DNA from: an uncultured Bacteroidales bacterium
GTDB taxonomy: Bacteria; Bacteroidota; Bacteroidia; Bacteroidales; Paludibacteraceae
Length of the DNA: 32,007 nt
Assembly: GCA_937901025.1 (NCBI GenBank)
Contig: CALCGR010000023.1
Location: 1-32,007, forward strand
Reading direction: 5' to 3'
Shown here: positions 1 to 5,649 of the stretch, piece by piece
Layout of the letters: every line of letters starts with the position of its first letter
Numbering within the stretch: position 1 is the first letter of the stretch
The notes under the pieces: generated by a model
Seen by the model: the letters and a program-made list of their open reading frames with translations, nothing else
Told to the model about the DNA's origin: nothing
Databases searched by the model: none
Translations under genes and position numbers: made by a program

Positions 1-2
1 TC

Positions 3-71
3 ATGACCAACTATGACCATTTCGCGATGACCGCCAAACCGCCAATTCCGCCAATGGCATTTGAAAATTAA
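3..71 (+). CDS. possible 3' end of a gene entering from the left edge
   Basis: One plus-strand frame is open from the window edge to a TAA at 69-71. It could encode the last 22 or so residues of a protein ending in KPPIPPMAFEN. I recognise no family, and the stretch is too short to separate a real C-terminus from chance. The other two plus frames close within 20 bases. Confidence 0.25.
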   Translation: MTNYDHFAMTAKPPIPPMAFEN

Positions 72-303
72 GTAGTTTCGGGTTCGGGTTCGCGATCGCT
101 AAAAAAATCTAAACAAGAAGGACAAAAAATCAATTGAGCAATAGTTTTAAATCGCTATCGCTCAAAAATCTGATAAAAATCCTAACATAACACGTTAACC
201 TCTTAATATTATTTTTACTTTTTTTCTGTTTTTCAGTTACTTAGCCCTTGTTTTATCAATGTGATAATTTTGATAAATTCGATAAAACCTCTACTCCCAA
301 CAT

Positions 304-339
304 CCTTCCCTTTGAGGGAAGGCTTGGAAGGGTCTTCCC
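304..339. repeat. palindromic repeat, intergenic copy
   Basis: CCTTCCCT (304-311) and AGGGAAGG (315-322) form an 8-base perfect stem with a 3-base loop, followed by GGGTCTTCC (330-338). The same arrangement, hairpin then GGGTCTTCC, occurs inside the RelA/SpoT-like gene at 3242-3279, so this looks like a partial copy of the same element. Confidence 0.55.
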
Positions 340-426
340 ATCGTGCTCCTTCAAGCCTTCTTGATTATACCCCGATTATACCCGCACAGAAGGGTTACCG
401 TAGGATTACCGAAGTGTAAGCACACT

Positions 427-462
427 TTTTATCAGTTTTATCACTTTTATCATTTTTATCAT
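427..462 (+). repeat. four tandem 9-base repeats, TTTTATCAN
   Basis: Units begin at 427, 436, 445 and 454, each TTTTATCA plus one variable base. Further TTATCA/TGATAA motifs lie in both orientations at 252-286. A protein-binding array is possible; a simple slippage repeat is the plainer reading. Confidence 0.7.
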
Positions 463-507
463 ACACCATACATCCTACGTACATCCTATAGACTGCTACC
501 AATACAA

Positions 508-545
508 AAAGCACGTAGGCGGGCGCTTACGTGCTTTGTTTTTTC
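508..545 (+). terminator. strong intrinsic terminator, probably bidirectional
   Basis: AAAGCACGTA (508-517) pairs with TACGTGCTTT (528-537). The stem can extend through G518-T527, G519-C526 and C520-G525 to a four-base loop. A T-rich run follows on the plus strand (539-544). On the minus strand the stem is followed by TTTTTGTATT, so it may also end rsmD transcription, whose stop is about 70 bases upstream in that direction. Confidence 0.8.
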
Positions 546-608
546 ATCGTTCCCCTCTTTTTCGTCAGTGAGCGATGGGCAAGTTACGTCTGCCGGACGA
601 GAGTTTCT

Positions 609-1139
609 TTATTTAAAGAACGAGAAGTGGACATTGCCGTACTCGCGGGTTTCTTGCCAATGGGGGTGAGAAGAGAAATCGTTGGCTTTACTATGCTCCA
701 AGACAAACAGACCCTCCGGCTTAAGTATCCCTGCCTCGAAAATGAGATCGGGTAGGGTAGGAAGCTGCTCCAAGGCATACGGCGGGTCGGCGTAGATAAA
801 ATCGTACTGTATATGGCATGCCCTCAAGAACTTAAACACATCGGCTCGCACTAAGTGTACGTTCGTACAACCTAACTGCTTGCAAGCCGAAATGATGAAG
901 TTCTGCTGCGTATGCGCCAGTTCGACGGCGGTCACGTCACGTGCCCCGCGGGAGGCGAACTCCAGTCCGATACCGCCCGTACCGGCAAAGAGGTCGAGCA
1001 TATCGATGCCCTCAAAGTCCATACGGTTATTGAGGAGGTTAAATAAACTCTCCTTGGCAAAGTCCGTCGTTGGCCGTGCGGTGATATTTTTAGGGGGCGC
1101 CAATCGACGCCCCCCATATTTACCTGATATAATTCTCAT
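609..1139 (-). CDS. rsmD: 16S rRNA (guanine966-N2)-methyltransferase RsmD
   Basis: Predicted to methylate the exocyclic amine of G966 in 16S rRNA during small-subunit assembly, using S-adenosylmethionine. The 176 residues are the usual length for the family. The N-terminus MRIISGKYGGRRL and RPTTD (22-26) are typical of RsmD; DLFAGTGGIGLE (from residue 49) is the SAM-binding loop; ADPPY in the second half is the catalytic N-methyltransferase motif. The ATG at 1137-1139 fits the family start. It lies 36 bases downstream of another minus-strand gene, with a GTAGAG-type repeat filling the gap where a ribosome site would be expected, and both are probably transcribed together from the promoter at 1965-1996. 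The hairpin at 508-537 is the likely terminator. Confidence 0.93.
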   Translation of the reverse strand: MRIISGKYGGRRLAPPKNITARPTTDFAKESLFNLLNNRMDFEGIDMLDLFAGTGGIGLEFASRGARDVTAVELAHTQQNFIISACKQLGCTNVHLVRADVFKFLRACHIQYDFIYADPPYALEQLPTLPDLIFEAGILKPEGLFVLEHSKANDFSSHPHWQETREYGNVHFSFFK

Positions 1140-1141
1140 TT

Positions 1142-1172
1142 TACTCTACACTCTACACTCTCCACTCTACAC
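1142..1172. repeat. short CTCTACA-type repeat upstream of rsmD
   Basis: The plus strand carries ACTCTACACTCTACACT-like units; the minus strand reads as repeated GTAGAGT. It fills the whole gap between the upstream gene and the rsmD start. The GTAGAG core resembles the repeats inside mntP, cinA and mtaB. Confidence 0.65.
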
Positions 1173-1175
1173 TAA

Positions 1176-1937
1176 TTACTCCCAGTTACCGGCGTTATTA
1201 TTCGGAGCCTCTACGGAACCGACTTTCAATCCGGGGTAGTGGTCTAACTTCGTCTCCTTATCAATCAAGTTCACGCGCTCCTGGTTATTCAAGTCACCCA
1301 GATAGGTGTTATAATGTGCGCGAGCCTCGAAGAGGGGGACGTGAATGCCTTGGCTGGTAGAGTAGTTGTCATTAACCTCGAGTTCGTAGCGAACGCCGTC
1401 GGTATAAGGGATAACGACGATTTGGTCGATGGTAGTAGCATCATATTCGCCTTTATATACGGTCTCAATCATATTGTTATAAATCGTGTCACGACGGAAA
1501 CCTTGCAGACCCTGCTTCTTAATCTCCTTATCGTTTGCCCATACATAAGCATAAGCGTCCTCGATGGTGGGGAGGTCTAACTTCTTATTGCTCTTGGCGC
1601 GAGCGATGGCAGCGCGGAGCATACGAGCAGCGCGGGCTTCGGTCATCCCGGCTTCGAGTTGTTTATCGGTAAGGCTACCTTCCTTCAAGACCTCTTTCTT
1701 AGGCGTATATTTAAGGAAATATAGCAACGAATCGGCATCGGCGGTATAACGGCCGTGCACCATCTTAAACTCCGCCTCGGCGGTACGGATAGCAACCAGA
1801 TTTTTAATAACTGCAACTTCGCGCTTAGCACGCATTTGTTCAAACTTAATAGGCGTAACAATACTCGAAACACAGAAATACGTTAATGCTACAATTGCCA
1901 GCACCAAGAGGGTGCGAAGGATGTTTTTTGGGTCCAT
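1176..1937 (-). CDS. membrane-anchored protein of unknown function, pseudopilin-like N-terminus
   Basis: I do not recognise a named family. From the ATG at 1935-1937 the protein has 253 residues. It begins with a short charged stretch, then one hydrophobic segment (about residues 5-26, ILRTLLVLAIVALTYFCVSS), then a soluble, probably periplasmic domain. The part after the membrane helix (REVAVIKNLVAIRTAEAEF, then HGRYT) recalls the N-terminal helix of type II secretion pseudopilins, but no prepilin-peptidase site is visible, so this is only a resemblance. An ATG ten codons upstream (1967) would lie upstream of the predicted transcription start, which supports the shorter start. The gene is divergent from the RelA/SpoT-like gene and upstream of rsmD. 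Confidence 0.75.
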   Translation of the reverse strand: MDPKNILRTLLVLAIVALTYFCVSSIVTPIKFEQMRAKREVAVIKNLVAIRTAEAEFKMVHGRYTADADSLLYFLKYTPKKEVLKEGSLTDKQLEAGMTEARAARMLRAAIARAKSNKKLDLPTIEDAYAYVWANDKEIKKQGLQGFRRDTIYNNMIETVYKGEYDATTIDQIVVIPYTDGVRYELEVNDNYSTSQGIHVPLFEARAHYNTYLGDLNNQERVNLIDKETKLDHYPGLKVGSVEAPNNNAGNWE

Positions 1938-1964
1938 AATTGTTATATTTTTAAAAATTTGCTG

Positions 1965-1996
1965 CAAAGATACACTTTTTTTTGGATATATGCAAA
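1965..1996 (-). promoter_or_regulatory. Bacteroidetes-type promoter, minus strand
   Basis: On the minus strand TTTG (1993-1996) is followed after 20 bases by TATCTTTG (1965-1972), matching the TTTG / TAnnTTTG pattern. Transcription should start near 1958, about 20 bases before the ATG at 1937. It overlaps the opposing promoter at 1981-2012. Confidence 0.75.
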
Positions 1997-2012
1997 TTTT
2001 TTTGTAATTTTG
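1981..2012 (+). promoter_or_regulatory. Bacteroidetes-type promoter of the RelA/SpoT-like operon
   Basis: TTTG (1981-1984), 20-base spacer, TAATTTTG (2005-2012). The predicted start of transcription, about 2017-2020, is only a few bases from the ATG at 2023, so the mRNA would be leaderless or nearly so. Its -33 element lies within the spacer of the divergent minus-strand promoter, so polymerase can probably occupy only one at a time. Confidence 0.75.
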
Positions 2013-2022
2013 CGCAGAATTT

Positions 2023-3489
2023 ATGGAAGATAGTAACGAAGTACTATATCAAATCCTCACGGATCGCCTGAATCTGATGCGCGATTTAGATAAGGAAGGG
2101 GACTCGGCTCATAGGCGTCATATCGCGGAAGAGACGGCGAGTTTGCATGCGCCGTTGGCTCACCGGTTGGGACTCTATCAGATCAAGACGGAGATGGAGG
2201 ACTTGGCGTTGAAGTTTACGGATTACGACACCTATAAATATATCGCGCACGCGTTAAATGAGAAGAAGTCGGAGCGGGATGAGTATATTGCGCGTTTCAT
2301 TGCGCCGCTGAGCGAGAAGTTGACGGCGGCGGGCTTTACGTTTACCATCAAGGGCAGGCCGAAGTCCATTCACTCAATCTATCATAAGATGCAGGTGCAA
2401 CATTGCGATATCGACCGCATCTACGATCTGTTTGCTATCCGTATCATCTTAGACTCGGCCCCGGAGAAAGAGAAGAGTGATTGTTGGCAGGTATATTCGA
2501 TCATCACGGATATCTTCCAGCCTAATCCCAAGCGCTTGCGCGACTGGTTATCCGTACCGAAAGAGAATGGGTACGAGTCGCTGCATACCACGGTGTTAGG
2601 TCCCGACAATAAATGGGTGGAGGTGCAGATACGGACGGTGCGAATGGATGAGATTGCCGAGCAAGGTGTTGCTTCCCACTGGTCCTATAAGGGGATTAAA
2701 GGAAACATCTTCACCGGCAAGGACTCCGTTTATGTGTTTACGCCTACGGGCGACCTCAAGCGCTTGCCCGCCGGAGCTACCGTTCTTGATTTTGCGTTCT
2801 CGATACACTCCGAAGTCGGCTGCCACTGCGTAGGCGGGCGGATACGTAACCAGAACGTTCCTATCCGTCACGTGCTACAAAACGGCGACCAGATAGAGAT
2901 CATCACTTCACCTAACCAGCACCCCACGCAGGATTGGCTCACGTTCATTGTCTCCACCAAGGCAAAGAACAAGATTAACCAATGCCTCAAGGAAGTGGAA
3001 TATAAGAACGCTGCCGAGGGTAGGGAGATACTCGAAAGACGCTTCAAGAACTGGAAGATAGAACTCGACGAGGGAGACTTGTCGCGCACCGCCACGAAAT
3101 TAGGTTATAAAGCCGTTTCTGACCTCTACCAGTCCATCGCCCACGATAAAGAAGATATCTTCCGCCTGCGCGAAGTATATGAGACCCTTGATGACCCGGA
3201 CTTAAAGACCCCTCCAACTCCCCTCAAAGGGGAGAGTGCCCCCTTGCCCTATGAGGGAAAGGCAGGGTTAGGGTCTTCCAGTTTGGCGATTGAGGTCGAT
3301 ATGAACGTGAAGAATGTGGATTATAACCTGTCCAAGTGTTGTAACCCGCAACCGGGGGATTTGATCTTCGGGTTTATCAGTATCACCAAAGGTATCCGTA
3401 TCCATCGATGCGACTGCCCGAATGCCAATAACCTGCGTGAACGCTATCCGTACCGCATGATTCCCGCGAGATGGAAGGTAAAGGATTGA
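2023..3489 (+). CDS. RelA/SpoT homologue lacking hydrolase and ACT domains
   Basis: Predicted (p)ppGpp synthetase of the long RelA/SpoT class, but only 488 residues where family members usually have 700 or more. The protein opens at what is normally the end of the HD hydrolase domain (ILTDRLNLMRDL, 11-22), so the metal-binding HD residues are absent. The synthetase domain is complete: GRPKS (111-115), D135 in IYDLFAIRI, GYESLHTT (183-190) and E200 in VEVQIRT. The usual linker of some 40 residues before TGS is nearly missing. TGS follows (about 236-297), then a helical part, a palindromic-repeat insert (395-419) and the conserved-cysteine domain (CC at 439-440, H461, C465). It stops at ARWKVKD without an ACT domain. 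First gene of an operon with recR. The family is clear; the activity is inferred. Confidence 0.85.
   Translation: MEDSNEVLYQILTDRLNLMRDLDKEGDSAHRRHIAEETASLHAPLAHRLGLYQIKTEMEDLALKFTDYDTYKYIAHALNEKKSERDEYIARFIAPLSEKLTAAGFTFTIKGRPKSIHSIYHKMQVQHCDIDRIYDLFAIRIILDSAPEKEKSDCWQVYSIITDIFQPNPKRLRDWLSVPKENGYESLHTTVLGPDNKWVEVQIRTVRMDEIAEQGVASHWSYKGIKGNIFTGKDSVYVFTPTGDLKRLPAGATVLDFAFSIHSEVGCHCVGGRIRNQNVPIRHVLQNGDQIEIITSPNQHPTQDWLTFIVSTKAKNKINQCLKEVEYKNAAEGREILERRFKNWKIELDEGDLSRTATKLGYKAVSDLYQSIAHDKEDIFRLREVYETLDDPDLKTPPTPLKGESAPLPYEGKAGLGSSSLAIEVDMNVKNVDYNLSKCCNPQPGDLIFGFISITKGIRIHRCDCPNANNLRERYPYRMIPARWKVKD
3205..3279. repeat. palindromic element inserted in frame in the RelA/SpoT-like gene
   Basis: Two hairpins sit between outer inverted repeats AAGACCC (3205-3211) and GGGTCTT (3271-3277). 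Hairpin 1 is CTCCCCT (3218-3224) with AGGGGAG (3228-3234). Hairpin 2 is 3242-3250 with 3254-3262, one mismatch. The element encodes residues 395-419, rich in Pro, Gly and Ser, between the helical part and the cysteine domain. A shorter relative lies at 304-339. Confidence 0.75.
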
Positions 3490-3503
3490 GGAATGAGAAA
3501 TTA

Positions 3504-4127
3504 ATGGATAATTATCCGAGCATATTATTAGGAAATGCAGTGGACAAGATGGCGTCGCTGCCGGGGATTGGGCGTAAGACAGCGCTCCGATTGGTGCTAC
3601 ATCTGCTGCGTCAGCCGGAGAATGAGGTGAAGATGTTTGCGTCCGCGATGACGGACCTGAAGGCGAACGTACATTATTGTCGCGTATGCCATAATATCTC
3701 TGACACGGAGACCTGTTCAATCTGTGCCTCGCCGAAGCGCGATAGGCAGACGGTATGTGTGGTGGAGAATATACAGGATGTGATGTCGATTGAGAACACG
3801 GGGCAATATAACGGTTTATACCACGTGCTGGGCGGCGTGATATCACCGATTGACGGGGTAGGACCGAAGGATATAGAGATCGACTCGTTGGTGGAGCGGA
3901 TCCAACCGGAGGGGGTGAGGGAAGTGATATTAGCGTTACCCACGACGATGGAGGGGGATACGACGAACTTCTATATCTATCGTAGGTTGACGTCGTTGAT
4001 TGAAGGGGAACGGAAGTTGAAGGTCAGTCAGATTGCCCGCGGGGTAGCGGTAGGCAATGATCTCGAATATACGGACGAGATCACGCTCGGGAGGTCGATT
4101 ATTAATCGTACGGAATTTAAACTCTAA
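3504..4127 (+). CDS. recR: recombination mediator protein RecR
   Basis: RecR works with RecO (and RecF) to load RecA on single-stranded DNA during gap repair. From the ATG at 3504 it has 207 residues, normal for the family. The helix-hairpin-helix motif SLPGIGRKTA is at 18-27, a four-cysteine zinc site at C59, C62, C71, C74, and the Toprim domain (TVCVVENIQD onward) follows. An in-frame ATG at 3471 lies inside the preceding gene and would add 11 residues not seen in the family. The ATG at 3504 has GAGG 13 bases before it and begins MDNYPS, which fits RecR. The gap after the upstream stop is 14 bases, made of a GAGGAATGAG-type repeat. Confidence 0.93.
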   Translation: MDNYPSILLGNAVDKMASLPGIGRKTALRLVLHLLRQPENEVKMFASAMTDLKANVHYCRVCHNISDTETCSICASPKRDRQTVCVVENIQDVMSIENTGQYNGLYHVLGGVISPIDGVGPKDIEIDSLVERIQPEGVREVILALPTTMEGDTTNFYIYRRLTSLIEGERKLKVSQIARGVAVGNDLEYTDEITLGRSIINRTEFKL

Positions 4128-4131
4128 AGAT

Positions 4132-4596
4132 ATGGAAGAAAAAATTGCCAAACAACTCTATTGGTATTATTACGGAATGATGGTACTGACCCTCTTGGTA
4201 GGGGCGGTAGCGTATTTGCTTTTTGTGCATTTGAGAGTATTTGACCCGTTAGCCACGTTGTCGCCGTTAGGTCAGGTGGTGCAATATGTGGTCATTGCGG
4301 ATGCGCTGTTTTTTATCCCGATGGGGCTCTATGGTTTTAAGCGCCGTTGCGATAAGATCCGTAGGATTGAGGATGAGACGGAGAAGTTCCGTCAGTATAA
4401 GAAAGAGGCGGCTATCCGTATTATCCTGGTGAGCAATACGATGGTGTTAGGGTTATTTGCGTATTACTGGCTGGGGTGTTATCAGTCGATGCTTTGGGTA
4501 GCGGCTATCTCGGCGATTGGTTTTGTAGGGTTCACTAAACCCACGCCCCGTCGTATCCAGTTGGAGTTACTTCCGCCCGATATTGAAAATTACTAG
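4132..4596 (+). CDS. four-helix integral membrane protein of unknown function
   Basis: No family recognised. The 154-residue product starts four bases after the recR stop. It has a short acidic-basic N-terminus (MEEKIAKQLYWYYYG) and four hydrophobic segments at about residues 13-37, 48-66, 94-117 and 121-136, with a charged loop between helices 2 and 3 (KRRCDKIRRIEDETEKFRQY, 67-86) that should face the cytoplasm. There is no signal peptide and no catalytic motif that I can see. The AAAGAT spacer before the ATG is typical of Bacteroidetes starts. Its operon position between recR and a HAD-like hydrolase suggests co-expression but not a function. Confidence 0.8.
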   Translation: MEEKIAKQLYWYYYGMMVLTLLVGAVAYLLFVHLRVFDPLATLSPLGQVVQYVVIADALFFIPMGLYGFKRRCDKIRRIEDETEKFRQYKKEAAIRIILVSNTMVLGLFAYYWLGCYQSMLWVAAISAIGFVGFTKPTPRRIQLELLPPDIENY

Positions 4597-4599
4597 AAT

Positions 4600-5019
4600 A
4601 TGATTATCGCCACAGATTTTGACGGCACGTTGGTCACGCATGCGTACCCGGCCATCGGCAAACCGATACCGTTTGCCATAGAGACATTGATTAAGTTGCA
4701 ACAAGAGGACCATCATCAGATCATCCTATGGTCGGTGCGGGAAGGAGAACTCTTGGACGAGGCGGTGGAATACTGTCGCGCCAAGGGTTTGGAGTTTTAT
4801 GCGGTGAACAGTAATTATCCCGAGGAGAAACCGGAGGAGCGCACGAATCGGAAGGTAGTTGCGGATGTGTATATCGATGACCGTAACCTGGGCGGGTTGC
4901 CGGATTGGGGGGTTATCTATCAGATGATTCACTCCGGCAAGGCGAATATGCCGATTCCTGAAGGAAATATGTCCGCTGCTCCGCGCAAACGCGGATGGTT
5001 AGAACGCTTATTAGGATAA
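4600..5019 (+). CDS. small HAD-like hydrolase
   Basis: A 139-residue protein of the haloacid dehalogenase fold. DFDGT (6-10) is the phosphatase motif I, with D6 the expected nucleophile and D8 the acid/base. WSVRE (near residue 45) is motif II, and NRKVVADVYIDDRN carries the motif III lysine and motif IV aspartates. There is no sizeable cap domain, which suggests a small hydrolase open to solvent. The substrate cannot be read from the sequence. Short proteins of this form are common in Bacteroidetes and usually annotated only as hydrolases. It starts three bases after the preceding stop and is followed after one base by the acetyltransferase, so the three are translated from one message. Confidence 0.85.
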   Translation: MIIATDFDGTLVTHAYPAIGKPIPFAIETLIKLQQEDHHQIILWSVREGELLDEAVEYCRAKGLEFYAVNSNYPEEKPEERTNRKVVADVYIDDRNLGGLPDWGVIYQMIHSGKANMPIPEGNMSAAPRKRGWLERLLG

Positions 5020-5020
5020 T

Positions 5021-5500
5021 ATGATAACACTACGCAAGTTAGAACCTGCGGATCTGCCGTATCTCTATCAATGGGAGAATGATGCCAAGGCGTGGCCGGA
5101 CTCGGATAATCATAACCCGATGTCGCAGCACGACCTGAGGCAATATATCGACTCCTCTACGGGGGACGTGTATCGGGATGGTCAACTGAGGTTAATCATC
5201 TTGCAGGACGAGGCGATCGCCGGCTGTATTGACCTTTATGCTTTGGATATCCGTAATCGCAAGGCGGGGGTAGGAATCTACGTAGCGCCGGAGTTTAGAA
5301 AGCAAGGGGTAGGTAGCGGAGCGTTGAAGGCGCTGGAGGAGTATGCGTTCGGGTTCTTGAAGCTTAGGATGCTGTATGCGTTTACGGCGACGAAGAATCA
5401 GGATGCTACGCATCTATTTGAGTCGGGGCAGTACCTGTTGGCAGCGCGGTTGACGGCTTGGACGGTGGAGTCAGACGCGTTTCTATGGCAGAAGCAATAG
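5021..5500 (+). CDS. GNAT-family N-acetyltransferase
   Basis: A 159-residue acetyltransferase of the GCN5-related fold, most like the RimJ/RimL-type proteins that modify protein N-termini or small amines with acetyl-CoA. MITLRKLEPADLPYLYQWEND is the usual N-terminal strand-helix. GIYVAPEFRKQGVGSGALK contains the acetyl-CoA pyrophosphate loop (RKQGVGSG). The last third (LYAFTATKNQDATHLFESGQ) matches strand 5 and the following helix, where NQ and F are commonly conserved. The acceptor is unknown. It is the last gene before the terminator at 5544-5582. Confidence 0.87.
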   Translation: MITLRKLEPADLPYLYQWENDAKAWPDSDNHNPMSQHDLRQYIDSSTGDVYRDGQLRLIILQDEAIAGCIDLYALDIRNRKAGVGIYVAPEFRKQGVGSGALKALEEYAFGFLKLRMLYAFTATKNQDATHLFESGQYLLAARLTAWTVESDAFLWQKQ

Positions 5501-5543
5501 TTATCGACACCCCCTCGGTGAGAGAGCTAAAATGCGGGAAAAT

Positions 5544-5582
5544 GGAGAAAAATGCGGTTTAAATGCATTTTTCTTCTTTTTT
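5544..5582 (+). terminator. intrinsic terminator after the acetyltransferase gene
   Basis: GGAGAAAAATGC (5544-5555) pairs with GCATTTTTCTTC (5565-5576), 12 pairs including one G-T, with a 9-base loop, followed by six T (5577-5582). It directly precedes the gyrA promoter. Confidence 0.75.
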
Positions 5583-5583
5583 A

Positions 5584-5615
5584 TTTGCATAATTGAAATA
5601 TTTTTTGTAATTTTG
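5584..5615 (+). promoter_or_regulatory. Bacteroidetes-type promoter of gyrA
   Basis: TTTG (5584-5587), 20-base spacer, TAATTTTG (5608-5615). The start would be near 5622, leaving an AT-rich leader of about 30 bases before the gyrA ATG at 5650. Confidence 0.8.
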
Positions 5616-5649
5616 CAGCGTGAATAATAATTATTAAAAATATAAAACT

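Larger units (their letters stand above)
72..507. other. non-coding AT-rich region with short repeats
   Basis: I find no credible gene here. The region has AT-rich tracts, a palindromic repeat (304-339), tandem 9-mers (427-462), near-tandem GATTATACCC copies around 363-383, and an 8-base inverted repeat TTTATCAA / TTGATAAA (252-259 and 270-277). An open frame from 343 merely translates the tandem repeats into a Tyr-Phe-His pattern and runs on through the terminator, so I do not call it a gene. Confidence 0.6.

Noticed and set aside
427..462. CRISPR array
   Set aside because: Units are nine bases in direct tandem without spacers; there are no cas genes.
1..608. Chromosomal replication origin
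   Set aside because: TTATCA motifs occur but there is no full DnaA box cluster, no dnaA and no visible skew information; kept only as a weak finding.
343..669. Plus-strand open frame of 108 codons with a Tyr-Phe-His-rich stretch
   Set aside because: It translates the TTTTATCAN tandem repeats and runs through a strong terminator into the end of rsmD; no family resemblance.
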